From positions 243,370 through 307,369 of the forward strand of contig NZ_JAFVLN010000011.1 in the NCBI RefSeq assembly GCF_017377775.1: a DNA stretch of 64,000 bases, in the 5' to 3' direction. The DNA comes from Streptomyces sp. VRA16 Mangrove soil (GTDB lineage: Bacteria > Actinomycetota > Actinomycetes > Streptomycetales > Streptomycetaceae). Within the stretch, counting starts at the first letter, position 1. Each line of letters starts with the position of its first letter. A model generated the notes under the pieces. The model saw nothing but the letters and a program-made list of their open reading frames with translations, did not search any database and had not been told where the DNA came from. The position numbers and the translations under genes are program-made. Below are positions 51,116-60,492 of the stretch, one piece after another.

Positions 51116-52108
51116 ATGACCCGCACTCCCGTGAACGTCACCGTCACCGGCGCCGCCGGCCAGATCGGCTACGCACTGCTCTTCCGCATCGCCTCCGGCC
51201 AGCTGCTCGGCGCGGACGTGCCGGTCAAGCTGCGCCTCCTGGAGATCACCCCGGCGCTCAAGGCCGCCGAGGGCACCGCGATGGAGCTCGACGACTGCGC
51301 GTTCCCGCTCCTCCAGGGCATCGACATCACCGACGACCCGAACGTCGCCTTCGACGGCTCGAACGTCGCCCTGCTCGTCGGCGCCCGCCCCCGCACGAAG
51401 GGCATGGAGCGAGGCGACCTGCTCTCCGCCAACGGCGGCATCTTCAAGCCGCAGGGCAAGGCCATCAACGACAACGCCGCGGACGACATCAAGGTCCTCG
51501 TCGTCGGCAACCCGGCCAACACCAACGCCCTCATCGCCCAGGCCGCGGCCCCGGACGTCCCGGCCGAGCGTTTCACCGCGATGACCCGCCTGGACCACAA
51601 CCGTGCGCTGACCCAGCTCGCGAAGAAGTCGGGCGCCACCGTCGCCGACATCCAGCGCCTGACCATCTGGGGCAACCACTCGGCCACCCAGTACCCGGAC
51701 ATCTTCCAGGCGACCGTCGCGGGCAAGCCGGCCATCGAGGCCATCGGCAACGACGAGAAGTGGCTCGCCGAGGACTTCATCCCGACCGTCGCCAAGCGTG
51801 GCGCCGCGATCATCGAGGCCCGGGGCGCGTCCTCGGCCGCGTCGGCCGCCAACGCCGCGATCGACCACGTCCACACCTGGGTCAACGGCACCGCCGACGG
51901 CGACTGGACCTCGATGGGCATCCCGTCGGACGGCTCCTACGGCGTCCCGGAGGGCCTCATCTCGTCCTTCCCCGTCACCTGCAAGGACGGCAAGTACGAG
52001 ATCGTCCAGGGCCTTGAGATCAACGAGTTCTCGCGGGCCCGCATCGACGCGTCCGTCGCGGAGCTGGCGGAGGAGCGCGAGGCCGTGCGCGGTCTCGGCC
52101 TCATCTAG
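51116..52108 (+). CDS. mdh: Malate dehydrogenase
   Basis: A 330-residue NAD-dependent citric-acid-cycle enzyme of normal length. The NAD fold starts VTVTGAAGQIGYALLFRIA. The substrate Arg residues lie in ARPRTKGMERGDLL, the catalytic Asp/Arg in TRLDHNRALTQLA, and the catalytic His in WGNHSATQYPD. It begins at ATG 51,116 with ACGGAGAA upstream. It is monocistronic, ending before the hairpin at 52,134. Confidence 0.97.
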   Translation: MTRTPVNVTVTGAAGQIGYALLFRIASGQLLGADVPVKLRLLEITPALKAAEGTAMELDDCAFPLLQGIDITDDPNVAFDGSNVALLVGARPRTKGMERGDLLSANGGIFKPQGKAINDNAADDIKVLVVGNPANTNALIAQAAAPDVPAERFTAMTRLDHNRALTQLAKKSGATVADIQRLTIWGNHSATQYPDIFQATVAGKPAIEAIGNDEKWLAEDFIPTVAKRGAAIIEARGASSAASAANAAIDHVHTWVNGTADGDWTSMGIPSDGSYGVPEGLISSFPVTCKDGKYEIVQGLEINEFSRARIDASVAELAEEREAVRGLGLI

Positions 52109-52133
52109 TCCCCGGCCGCGACCGGCTTCTGCG

Positions 52134-52172
52134 ACCGCCCACGGCGGGTCTTCCGGACCCGCCCTGGGCGGT
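52134..52172. terminator. Hairpin terminator after mdh
   Basis: Stem ACCGCCC..GGCGGGTC against GACCCGCC..GGGCGGT with a 2-nt internal loop, followed by TTT. Confidence 0.78.
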
Positions 52173-52300
52173 TTGGCGTTGGTGGCCGAGGGGGCGCACG
52201 CCCGGAGTCCGTGACGTGCGGGCGCTGTCGTGAGTTGAACCGGCGGCAGCCCGCCGCACACGAGCGCGGGCCACGACGTCCTCGGGCAAGGGAGCACTCC

Positions 52301-52639
52301 ATGGGCATCACTTCGCGTACGCCGTCCGCGCCGGTCACGGCGATCCTCCGTACCGGCGCCGCCGCCCTGGCCCTGGCCGCCGCCCTTTCCTGCGGCGGTG
52401 TCGCGAGTGCCGCCGCGGTCGGTGACGGGCCCGGGCCGGTGAAGGACTCCGGGACGCTGATTCTCTCCGATGAGGACTTCGCGCGGTTCTGGCACGCGTC
52501 GTCGCAGGAGCAGTGGCTGATCGTGCACGACCCGCAGTACCGCGCCACCTGGCTCGACTGCGTCCCGGGCGCCGGCCACGTCGAGCGGAACGCGTGGGGG
52601 CCGGGCTGGGTCTGTCTGCCGGACGGGGCCGTGCAGTGA
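52301..52639 (+). CDS. Small secreted protein, unknown
   Basis: A 112-residue protein with a signal peptide (AILRTGAAALALAAALSCGG, cleavage near ASA/AA at residue 37). The mature part is about 75 residues with two cysteines (WLDCVPG, WVCLPDG) and many Trp (FWHASSQEQWLIVHDPQY). ATG 52,301 follows GGGAG. I do not recognise a family. Confidence 0.7.
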   Translation: MGITSRTPSAPVTAILRTGAAALALAAALSCGGVASAAAVGDGPGPVKDSGTLILSDEDFARFWHASSQEQWLIVHDPQYRATWLDCVPGAGHVERNAWGPGWVCLPDGAVQ

Positions 52640-52702
52640 CGCACCCTCTGAAGTAGCTCAACTGCCGTCCGCGCACCCCGGGGGATCCCGCACCATGGCT
52701 GG

Positions 52703-53032
52703 ATGATCTTCGCTGCCAAGCCGGACCTGACCGTTCTCGCCCTGCGCGACTCCGACCGCGTCGCCGAAGCCGTGCGCGCCGCCCTGCGGGACGCCTCCGA
52801 CGCCGAGCGGCCGGGCCTGGAGCGGGCGGCCGCGCTGATCGCGGAGGTGGCGACGGCGAGCGACGCCGAGGTGCGCGGGCGCTGGGTGCTCGAACAGTTC
52901 GCGGCGGCCGGGTACGACGGTCCCGTCGACTCCGTCCGCGCGGTCAAGGTGCTGCGGCAGGCCGAGCCGTCGCTGACGCTGGCCGCGGCCGTGCGGCTGA
53001 CCAAGGACGCGGCGGCCGTGACCGGCGGCTGA
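52703..53032 (+). CDS. Small helical cytoplasmic protein, unknown
   Basis: A 109-residue Ala-rich, mostly helical protein (ALRDSDRVAEAVRAALRDAS, then AALIAEVATASDAEVRGRWV). It has no signal peptide or membrane helix and a weak ribosome site. The C-terminal 'AVKVLRQAEPSLTLAAAVRL' suggests a second helical unit. I cannot name a family. Confidence 0.6.
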   Translation: MIFAAKPDLTVLALRDSDRVAEAVRAALRDASDAERPGLERAAALIAEVATASDAEVRGRWVLEQFAAAGYDGPVDSVRAVKVLRQAEPSLTLAAAVRLTKDAAAVTGG

Positions 53033-53203
53033 GCCGGCCCGTGCACCGAGCACGGTGAAGGTGACGCGGCGCACTTTTCGCCGCCGTCCGCGCATGCTTT
53101 CCGGACCCCGGGGCAGGGGGCTCCGTTGTCGCCACGAAGATCACAGGTTGGTCGTTTTCATGGCGCTCGGGGGATTTATCCGGAACGGAAGGCGTAACGA
53201 GAC

Positions 53204-54706
53204 GTGTCAGCACAACCCACCATCCACGTCGGCGGAGAGTGGCGCGCAGCCGCCTCAGGAGCGAGCCGGGAGATCCTCGACCCCGCGGACGCCAAGCCCT
53301 TCGCCGTGATCGCCGAGGGTGACGCGCAGGACGCGGACGCCGCGATCGCCGCCGCCCGGCGGGCCTTCGACCAGGGCCCGTGGCCGCGCACCCCCGTCGC
53401 CGAGCGGGCCGCGCTGCTGCGCAGGGTCGCCGACCTCCTCGTACGGGACCGGGAGCGGATCGGGCTCCTGGAGAGCCGGGACGCGGGGAAGACCGTCGAG
53501 GAGGGCCGGATCGACGTCGACTGTGTCGCCGACGCGTTCCGCTACTTCGCCGATCTGGTCGTGGCAGAGGGTGCGGGCCGGGTGGTCGACGCCGGGTCCG
53601 ACGACATCCACAGCGTCGTCGTGCACGAGCCGGTCGGCGTCTGCACGATGATCACGCCCTGGAACTACCCGCTGTTGCAGGCGAGTTGGAAGATCGCTCC
53701 GGCGCTCGCCGCGGGCAACACCTTCGTCGTCAAGCCGAGCGAGATCACGCCGCTGACCACGGTCGTGCTCGTCGAACTGCTCGTCGAGGCCGGACTTCCC
53801 GACGGTGTCGCGAACCTCGTCACCGGGCCCGGCGCCACCGTCGGCGCACGCCTCGCCGACCACCCCGACGTCGACCTCGTCTCCTTCACCGGCGGCCTGG
53901 TCAGCGGCACGAAGGTCGCACAGGCCGCCGCCGCCACGGTCAAGAAGGTCGCCCTCGAACTCGGCGGCAAGAACCCCAACGTCGTCTTCGCCGACGCGTG
54001 CGCGACCGACGAGGGCTTCGACACCGCCGTCGACCAGGCGCTGAACGCCGCCTTCATCCACAGCGGGCAGGTCTGCTCCGCCGGCTCCCGGCTCATCGTC
54101 GAGGAGTCCGTGCGCGAGCGCTTCGTCGCCGAACTCGCCCGCCGTGCGCAGCGGATCAGGCTCGGACGCGGCACCGAGGACGGCGTCGAGTGCGGCCCGC
54201 TGGTGAGCGAGCAGCAGCGCGAGAAGACCGAGGCGTACGTCGCCTCCGCCCTCGGCGAGGGAGCCGTGCTGCGCAGCGGCGGCAAGCGGCCCGAGCCGGC
54301 CGAACAGCGCCCCGCCACCGGGTACTTCTACGAGCCGACCGTCCTCGACCAGTGCCACCGCGAGATGCGGGTGGTGCGCGAGGAGACCTTCGGGCCGATC
54401 CTCACCGTCGAGACCTTCCGCACCGAGGACGAGGCCGTCGCCCTCGCCAACGACACCGAGTACGGCCTCGCCGGCGCCGTGTGGACCGCCGACGCGGGCC
54501 GCGCCCGCCGCGTCGCCGGACGGCTGCGCCACGGCACCGTCTGGATCAACGACTTCCACCCCTACCTGCCGCAGGCCGAGTGGGGCGGCTTCGGGAAGAG
54601 CGGTGTGGGCCGGGAGTTGGGCCCCGCCGGACTCGCCGAGTACCGCGAGACCAAGCACGTGTACCAGAACCTCGCGCCGAAGCCGGTGCGCTGGTTCGCG
54701 GGCTGA
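53204..54706 (+). CDS. betB: Betaine-aldehyde dehydrogenase family enzyme
   Basis: A 500-residue NAD(P)-dependent aldehyde dehydrogenase. It has TPWNYPLLQASWKIAPALAA and VVKPSEITPL (cofactor), the general base Glu in ALELGGKNPNVVF and the nucleophile Cys in SGQVCSAGSR. It heads a five-gene unit with choline dehydrogenase and a betaine-type ABC importer, so oxidation of betaine aldehyde to glycine betaine is the likely role. GTG 53,204 opens it, with GGAAGG 13 nt before. Substrate assignment is by context. Confidence 0.88.
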   Translation: MSAQPTIHVGGEWRAAASGASREILDPADAKPFAVIAEGDAQDADAAIAAARRAFDQGPWPRTPVAERAALLRRVADLLVRDRERIGLLESRDAGKTVEEGRIDVDCVADAFRYFADLVVAEGAGRVVDAGSDDIHSVVVHEPVGVCTMITPWNYPLLQASWKIAPALAAGNTFVVKPSEITPLTTVVLVELLVEAGLPDGVANLVTGPGATVGARLADHPDVDLVSFTGGLVSGTKVAQAAAATVKKVALELGGKNPNVVFADACATDEGFDTAVDQALNAAFIHSGQVCSAGSRLIVEESVRERFVAELARRAQRIRLGRGTEDGVECGPLVSEQQREKTEAYVASALGEGAVLRSGGKRPEPAEQRPATGYFYEPTVLDQCHREMRVVREETFGPILTVETFRTEDEAVALANDTEYGLAGAVWTADAGRARRVAGRLRHGTVWINDFHPYLPQAEWGGFGKSGVGRELGPAGLAEYRETKHVYQNLAPKPVRWFAG

Positions 54707-54777
54707 GCCCGTACCCGTAGACCCCGCACACCCCCGCCCATTACGCGAAGTACCTTGCGAGACCCAGGAGTTGACGT

Positions 54778-56331
54778 ATGCCCGAAACCCCCACGACCTT
54801 CGACTACGTCGTCGTCGGCGGCGGCACCGCCGGTTCGGTGATCGCCTCCCGGCTCACCGAGGACCCGGACGTCACCGTCGCCGTCATCGAGGGCGGCCCC
54901 AGTGACATCGGCCGCGACGACGTGCTGACCCTGCGCCGCTGGCTCGGGCTGCTCGGCGGCGACCTCGACTACGGCTACACGACCACCGAGCAGCCGCGCG
55001 GCAACTCGCACATCCTGCACAGCCGCGCCAAGGTGCTCGGCGGCTGCTCCTCGCACAACACCCTCATCTCCTTCAAGCCGCTGCCCGGCGACTGGGACGA
55101 GTGGGCGGCCGCGGGCGCCGAGGGCTGGGACCACAAGGCGATGGACCCGTACTTCGGCAAGCTGCGCAACAACATCGTCGCCGTCGACGAGAAGGACCGG
55201 AACGCGATCGCCCGCGACTTCGTCGAGGCCGCGCGGGCGGCGACCGGCGTGCCGCGCGTCGAGGGCTTCAACAAGGCGCCGTTCAAGGACGGTGTCGGCT
55301 TCTTCGACCTCGCGTACCACCCCGAGAACAACAAGCGCTCCAGCGCGTCGGTGGCGTATCTGCACCCGCATATGGAAGCCGGCGACCGCCCCAACCTGAC
55401 GCTGTTCCTCGAGACGTGGGCGTACAAGCTGGAGTTCGACGACGTCGGTGACGCGGACGCGCCGACCGCCCGCGGAGTGCGCGTGCGGGCCGAGGACGGC
55501 ACGGAGTCGCTGATATCCGCGCGGCGTGAGGTCGTCGTCTGCGCGGGCGCCGTCGACACGCCGCGACTCCTGCTGCTCTCGGGCATCGGCCCCAAGGCCG
55601 ACCTCGAAGCCCTCGGCATCCCCGTCCTGCACGATCTGCCGGGCGTCGGCGAGAACCTGCTCGACCACCCCGAGTCCGTCATCGTCTGGGAGACGGACGG
55701 GCCGATCCCCGACAACAGCGCCATGGACAGCGACGCGGGCCTGTTCGTCCAGCGGGACCCCGAGGCCGCGGGCCCGGACCTGATGTTCCACTTCTACCAG
55801 ATCCCGTTCACCGACAACCCGGAGCGGCTCGGCTACGAGAAGCCCGCGCACGGGGTGTCCATGACGCCGAACATCCCCAAGCCGCGCAGCCGCGGCCGGC
55901 TCTACCTGACCAGCGCCGATCCCGAGGCCAAGCCCGCCCTCGACTTCCGCTACTTCACGGACGAGGACGACTACGACGGGCGGACTTTGGTCGACGGGAT
56001 CCGCATCGCCCGCGAGATCGCGAAGACCGAACCGCTGGCCGGCTGGCTGAAGCGCGAGGTCTGCCCCGGCCCGGACGTCACCGGCGACGAGGAGCTCGGC
56101 GAGTACGCCCGCAAGGTCGCGCACACCGTCTACCACCCCGCGGGGACTTGCCGGATGGGGGCCGCTGGCGATGAACTCGCCGTGGTCGACCCCGAGTTGA
56201 GGGTCCGCGGTCTGCAGTCCCTGCGTATCGCCGACGCGTCCGTCTTCCCGACGATGCCCGCGGTGAACCCGATGATCGGGGTGCTCATGGTCGGGGAGAA
56301 GTGCGCCGAGCTGATGGGTGGTGATGCGTGA
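54778..56331 (+). CDS. betA: GMC oxidoreductase, probable choline dehydrogenase
   Basis: A 517-residue FAD enzyme. The dinucleotide fold is DYVVVGGGTAGSVIASRL, the first GMC signature is around KVLGGCSSHNTLISF, and the second is CAGAVDTPRLLLLSGIG. The active-site His lies in TVYHPAGTCRMG, followed by NPMIGVLMVGEKCAELM. Paired with betB, it should convert choline to betaine aldehyde. CAGGAG precedes ATG 54,778. Its stop overlaps the ABC ATPase start. Another alcohol substrate is possible. Confidence 0.88.
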   Translation: MPETPTTFDYVVVGGGTAGSVIASRLTEDPDVTVAVIEGGPSDIGRDDVLTLRRWLGLLGGDLDYGYTTTEQPRGNSHILHSRAKVLGGCSSHNTLISFKPLPGDWDEWAAAGAEGWDHKAMDPYFGKLRNNIVAVDEKDRNAIARDFVEAARAATGVPRVEGFNKAPFKDGVGFFDLAYHPENNKRSSASVAYLHPHMEAGDRPNLTLFLETWAYKLEFDDVGDADAPTARGVRVRAEDGTESLISARREVVVCAGAVDTPRLLLLSGIGPKADLEALGIPVLHDLPGVGENLLDHPESVIVWETDGPIPDNSAMDSDAGLFVQRDPEAAGPDLMFHFYQIPFTDNPERLGYEKPAHGVSMTPNIPKPRSRGRLYLTSADPEAKPALDFRYFTDEDDYDGRTLVDGIRIAREIAKTEPLAGWLKREVCPGPDVTGDEELGEYARKVAHTVYHPAGTCRMGAAGDELAVVDPELRVRGLQSLRIADASVFPTMPAVNPMIGVLMVGEKCAELMGGDA

Positions 56332-57533
56332 TGAGGACGAGTACCGCCATGCAGACAGGGACAGGGACAGGGACAGAGGTAGGGGGAGGGGCCGATGCCG
56401 CGGGGACGGAGCACGTCTTCTCCGTCCGCAACCTGTGGAAGGTCTTCGGATCCAAGGCCGAACGCGTCCCGCGGCAGGCCGAGTTGGCCGGTCTGAGCGC
56501 CGCCGAACTGCGTGCCCGCACCGGCTGCACCGCCGCCGTGCGCGACGTCTCCTTCGACGTGCGGCGCGGCGAGGTCTTCGTCGTCATGGGCCTGTCGGGC
56601 TCCGGCAAGTCCACCCTCGTACGATGTCTGACCCGGCTCATCGAGCCGACGTCGGGCAGCCTGGAGATCGACGGCGAGGACGTGCTCGCGATGGACCGGG
56701 CGCGCCTTCGCGCCCTGCGCAGGCGCCGGGCCGCGATGGTCTTCCAGCACTTCGGGCTGCTGCCGCACCGCAGCGTCCTCGACAACGTCGCCTACGGCCT
56801 GGAGATCCAGGGCGTGGGCCGTGTCGAACGGCGCGCCAAGGCCATGGAGGTCGTCGCCAAGGTCGGCCTCGAAGGGCTTGAGGCGCGCCGTCCCGGTCAG
56901 CTGTCCGGCGGTCAGCAGCAGCGCGTCGGCCTGGCCCGCGCGCTCGCCGTCGACCCCGAAGTCCTGCTGTTCGACGAGCCGTTCAGCGCGCTCGACCCGT
57001 TGATCCGGCGCGACATGCAGGAGGAGGTCGTGCGGCTCCACCAGGAGGAGGGCCGCACCATGGTCTTCATCACCCACGACCTGTCCGAGGCGCTGCGCCT
57101 GGGCGACCGCATCGCCCTGATGCGCGACGGCCGGATCGTCCAGCTCGGCACCCCCGAGGAGATCGTGGGCTCGCCCGCCGACGACTACGTCCGCGAGTTC
57201 GTCCGCGACGTGCCGCGCGAGCAGGTCATGACGGTGCGCCGCGCGATGCGTCCCGCCGACGCCGACGAGGCCGAGCGTGGCGCCGCCATCGCGCCCGACG
57301 CGACCGTCTCGCAGGCCATCGAGGCCGTCGCCAGGACCGGGTTCGCCGTGCGCGTCATGGAGGACGGCCGGTGCCTGGGCATCGTCGACCACGAGCGGCT
57401 GATCGCCACGGTGGGCGGCACCGTTCCGGACGACGGGCCGGAGGGCGTCGGGGAGGGCGCCACCGAGGACTTGGCCGAGGGCGCCCCGGGCGACGCCGCG
57501 CAGGGCGTCTCGAAGGACGAGGAGGCGGTCTAG
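56331..57533 (+). CDS. Glycine betaine/proline ABC transporter ATP-binding protein (ProV/OpuAA type)
   Basis: A 400-residue ATPase. 'NLWKVFGSKAERVPR' and the ~30-residue helical insert before the core are typical of ProV-type subunits. Walker A is GLSGSGKSTLVRC (near 86), the signature is QLSGGQQQRVGLARAL, and Walker B is VLLFDEPFSALDP. A CBS-like region (about 300-360) probably senses ionic strength. The start is ATG 56,331 or GTG 56,328; both overlap betA. The first codons contain a GACAGG hexanucleotide repeat giving a TGTGTGT stretch. Confidence 0.93.
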   Translation: MRTSTAMQTGTGTGTEVGGGADAAGTEHVFSVRNLWKVFGSKAERVPRQAELAGLSAAELRARTGCTAAVRDVSFDVRRGEVFVVMGLSGSGKSTLVRCLTRLIEPTSGSLEIDGEDVLAMDRARLRALRRRRAAMVFQHFGLLPHRSVLDNVAYGLEIQGVGRVERRAKAMEVVAKVGLEGLEARRPGQLSGGQQQRVGLARALAVDPEVLLFDEPFSALDPLIRRDMQEEVVRLHQEEGRTMVFITHDLSEALRLGDRIALMRDGRIVQLGTPEEIVGSPADDYVREFVRDVPREQVMTVRRAMRPADADEAERGAAIAPDATVSQAIEAVARTGFAVRVMEDGRCLGIVDHERLIATVGGTVPDDGPEGVGEGATEDLAEGAPGDAAQGVSKDEEAV

Positions 57534-59516
57534 ATGACGGCCGCCGTCACCACCCCCACCGCCGCGGCTCCCGACGACACCGGCACACCGCACCGGCTGA
57601 AGAACCTGCGACCGCGCCACCGCGCCCTCGGCAAGCTCCTGCTGCTCGCCGTCGCCGCGGCGGTCCTCGTGCCGCTCGTCACCACGCGCTGGTCCGGCGC
57701 CGCCTGGCCGCACGCCCTCACCGTCGACGTGTCCGAACCGCTCGGCAGAGCCTCCGACTGGATCATCGACCACCGCGACAGCTCCCCGCTGTTCCTGTAC
57801 TTCCTCGGCTACATCAGCAACGCCGTCATCGTCGCCATCCGCGCCGTCTACGTCGTGCTGCTCGCCGCGGGCTGGGCGGGTGTGACCGCGGCCGCCGGGC
57901 TGATCGCCTGGCGGGTGGCGGGCCGCCGCCTCGCCGCGTTCGCCGTCGTCGCGCTGCTCGCCTGCGGTTTCCTCGGCATGTGGGTGCCGACCATGCAGAC
58001 CCTCGCGCTGATGATCGTCGCCGTGCTGGTCTCGGTCGTCGTCGGCGCCCTGCTGGGTGTCGCCGCCGGGCTCAGCGAACGCATGTACCGACTCCTGCGC
58101 CCGGTCCTCGACACCATGCAGGTGCTGCCCGCGTACGCGTATCTGCTGCCCGTCGTGCTGATCTTCGGCATGGGCGTACCGGCCGCGGTCCTCGCCACCG
58201 TCGTCTACGCCGCCCCGCCGATGGCCAGGCTCACCGCGCTCGGCCTGCGCTCCGCCGACGGCGGCGTCATGGAGGCCGTCACCTCGCTCGGCGCCACCGC
58301 CCGCCAGCGCCTGCTCTCGGCGCGGCTCCCGCTGGCCCGCAAGGAACTCCTCCTCGGCCTCAACCAGACGATCATGATGGCCCTGTCCATGGCCGTCATC
58401 GCGTCGGTGATCGGCGCCGCGGGCCTCGGCGACCGCGTCTACCAGGCCCTCGCCTCGGTCGACGTCGGCGCCGCGCTCGCCGCGGGCATCCCCATCGTGC
58501 TGCTCGCCGTCGTCCTCGACCGGGTCACGGCCGCGGCCGGCGAACGCATGGGCTCCCACCAGGCACCGGCCCACTGGAAGTGGGGCGTGGTCGCCGCCGG
58601 GGCCGTCGTGGCCGCGCTCGCCGCCCGGTTCGCCGACCGCCTCGACTGGCCCGCGTCCTGGGTCGCCGACATCGCGACACCCGTCAACGACGCCGTCGAC
58701 TGGATGACCGACCATCTCTACACCGGCGTCCCGGTGATCGGCGGCACCGCCGACTGGGCCGCCCACTTCACCACCTGGATCCTCGACCCGGTCCGCTCGG
58801 GCCTGACCTGGCTGCCCTGGTGGTCGGTGCTGCTGATCGTCGCCGCGCTCGCCTGGCTGATCGGCACCTGGCGCACCGCCCTGACCGCGACCGCCGCCAT
58901 GGCCGCGATCGGTGTGCTCGGCGTGTGGAAGGCGTCGCTCGACACGCTCTCCCAGGTGCTCGCGGCCGTCGCCGTCACCCTCGTCATCGGCCTGGCCACC
59001 GGGATCGCCGCCGCCCGCAGCGGTCGCTTCGAGCGCCTGCTCCGGCCGGTCCTCGACGTCTTCCAGACGATGCCGCAGTTCGTGTACCTGATCCCGGTCG
59101 TCGCCCTGTTCGGCGTCGGCCGCGCCCCGGCCGTCGCCGCGGCGGTCGTCTACGCACTGCCCGCCGTCGTCCGCATCACCACGCAGGGCCTGCGCCAGGT
59201 CGACCCGGCCGCCCTGGAGGCCGCCCGCTCGATGGGCGCGACCACCGGACAGCAGCTGCGCCAGGTCCAACTCCCGCTCGCCCGGCCCGCGTTGCTGCTC
59301 GCCGTCAACCAGGGCGTGGTCCTGGTCCTCGCCGTCGTCATCATCGGCGGCCTGGTCGGCGGTGGCGCGCTCGGCTACGACGTCGTCTTCGGCCTCGCCC
59401 AGGGCGACCTGGCCACCGGCCTGGTCGCGGGCGCCGCCATCGTCTGCCTCGGCCTGATGCTGGACCGGGTGACACAGCCGACGCAACGCCGTGCGCGGGA
59501 CGGGAAGGAGGCATGA
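57534..59516 (+). CDS. Betaine ABC transporter permease, internally duplicated
   Basis: A 660-residue fusion of two ProW-type permease halves, doubling the usual single-domain length. Each half has a long helix, a core of five or so helices and an EAA loop: EAVTSLGATARQRLLSARLP near 245 and EAARSMGATTGQQLRQVQLP near 560. Two permease domains in one chain could pair with one another in the transporter. It starts directly after the ATPase stop (TAGATG) and overlaps the binding-protein gene by ATGA. Confidence 0.92.
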   Translation: MTAAVTTPTAAAPDDTGTPHRLKNLRPRHRALGKLLLLAVAAAVLVPLVTTRWSGAAWPHALTVDVSEPLGRASDWIIDHRDSSPLFLYFLGYISNAVIVAIRAVYVVLLAAGWAGVTAAAGLIAWRVAGRRLAAFAVVALLACGFLGMWVPTMQTLALMIVAVLVSVVVGALLGVAAGLSERMYRLLRPVLDTMQVLPAYAYLLPVVLIFGMGVPAAVLATVVYAAPPMARLTALGLRSADGGVMEAVTSLGATARQRLLSARLPLARKELLLGLNQTIMMALSMAVIASVIGAAGLGDRVYQALASVDVGAALAAGIPIVLLAVVLDRVTAAAGERMGSHQAPAHWKWGVVAAGAVVAALAARFADRLDWPASWVADIATPVNDAVDWMTDHLYTGVPVIGGTADWAAHFTTWILDPVRSGLTWLPWWSVLLIVAALAWLIGTWRTALTATAAMAAIGVLGVWKASLDTLSQVLAAVAVTLVIGLATGIAAARSGRFERLLRPVLDVFQTMPQFVYLIPVVALFGVGRAPAVAAAVVYALPAVVRITTQGLRQVDPAALEAARSMGATTGQQLRQVQLPLARPALLLAVNQGVVLVLAVVIIGGLVGGGALGYDVVFGLAQGDLATGLVAGAAIVCLGLMLDRVTQPTQRRARDGKEA

Positions 59517-60481
59517 GGATGCGAACACGCAGGAACGTCATGGCAGTTGTGGCTGCCGGGGTGCTCCTGGCGGCCACCGGCTGCGGCGCCGCCGACATGA
59601 CCAAGCAGTCGTCCCCATTCGCCAACGCCAAGGGCGCCAGAACGGTGACGCTGTCCGTCCAGTCGTGGGTCGGCGCGCAGGCCAACGTGGCCGTCGCCCA
59701 GTACCTCCTGGAGCACGAACTCGGCTACCGGGTCGACACCGTGCAGGTCGACGAGGTCCCCGCCTGGGACGCCCTGAGCCAGGGCCGCGTCGACGCGATC
59801 CTGGAGGACTGGGGCCACCCCGACCAGGAGCAGCGCTACGTCAAGGACAAGAAGACGATCGTCGCCGGCGGCGGCCTCGGCGTCACCGGGCACATCGGCT
59901 GGTTCGTCCCGACGTACTTCGCGAAGCAGCACCCGGACGTCACCGACTGGAAGAACCTGAACAAGTACGCGGATCAGCTGAAGACCGCCGAGAGCGGCGG
60001 CAAGGGCCAGCTCCTCGACGGCTCGCCCTCGTACGTCACGAACGACAAGGCGCTGGTGGACAACCTGAAGCTGAACTATCAGGTCGTCTTCTCCGGCTCC
60101 GAGGCGGCGCAGATCACCCAGATCAAGCAGTTCGCCAAGCAGAAGAAGCCGTTCCTGACGTACTGGTACACCCCGCAGTGGCTGTTCCAGCAGGTCCCGA
60201 TGACGGAGGTGAAGCTGCCCGCGTACAAGGAGGGCTGCGACGCCGACCCGAAGAAGATCGCCTGCGCCTATCCGACGACCCCGCTCCAGAAGTACCTCAA
60301 CGCCGACTTCGCGCGCGGTGGCGGCGACGCGGCGGCCTTCCTGAAGAACTTCCACTGGACGACGAAGGACCAGAACGAGGTCTCGCTGCTGATCGCCGAC
60401 AAGAAGCTGTCGCCCGAGGCGGCGGCGAAGGAGTGGGTGGACGGGCATCGGTCGACGTGGGAGGCGTGGCTGGAGAAGTAG
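59513..60481 (+). CDS. Betaine ABC transporter substrate-binding lipoprotein
   Basis: A 322-residue lipoprotein with lipobox LLAATGC (lipidated Cys 24). The OpuAC/ProX-type domain starts TVTLSVQSWVGAQANVAVA; Trp residues that could build the quaternary-ammonium cage are in QSWVG, ILEDWGHP, GHIGWFVPTYF and YWYTPQWLFQQV. 'GCDADPKKIACAYPT' has two cysteines likely paired. Its start is coupled to the permease stop, with GGAAGGAGG. A terminator follows at 60,505. Confidence 0.93.
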   Translation: MRMRTRRNVMAVVAAGVLLAATGCGAADMTKQSSPFANAKGARTVTLSVQSWVGAQANVAVAQYLLEHELGYRVDTVQVDEVPAWDALSQGRVDAILEDWGHPDQEQRYVKDKKTIVAGGGLGVTGHIGWFVPTYFAKQHPDVTDWKNLNKYADQLKTAESGGKGQLLDGSPSYVTNDKALVDNLKLNYQVVFSGSEAAQITQIKQFAKQKKPFLTYWYTPQWLFQQVPMTEVKLPAYKEGCDADPKKIACAYPTTPLQKYLNADFARGGGDAAAFLKNFHWTTKDQNEVSLLIADKKLSPEAAAKEWVDGHRSTWEAWLEK

Positions 60482-60492
60482 CGGCTCCGGCT

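Noticed and set aside
56130..59528. Very long minus-strand frame (over 1100 codons) opposite the betaine ABC genes
   Set aside because: It is an antisense shadow of GC-rich codons: its composition is His/Asp/Gly/Arg-rich without motifs, while the plus strand shows complete ABC transporter motifs.
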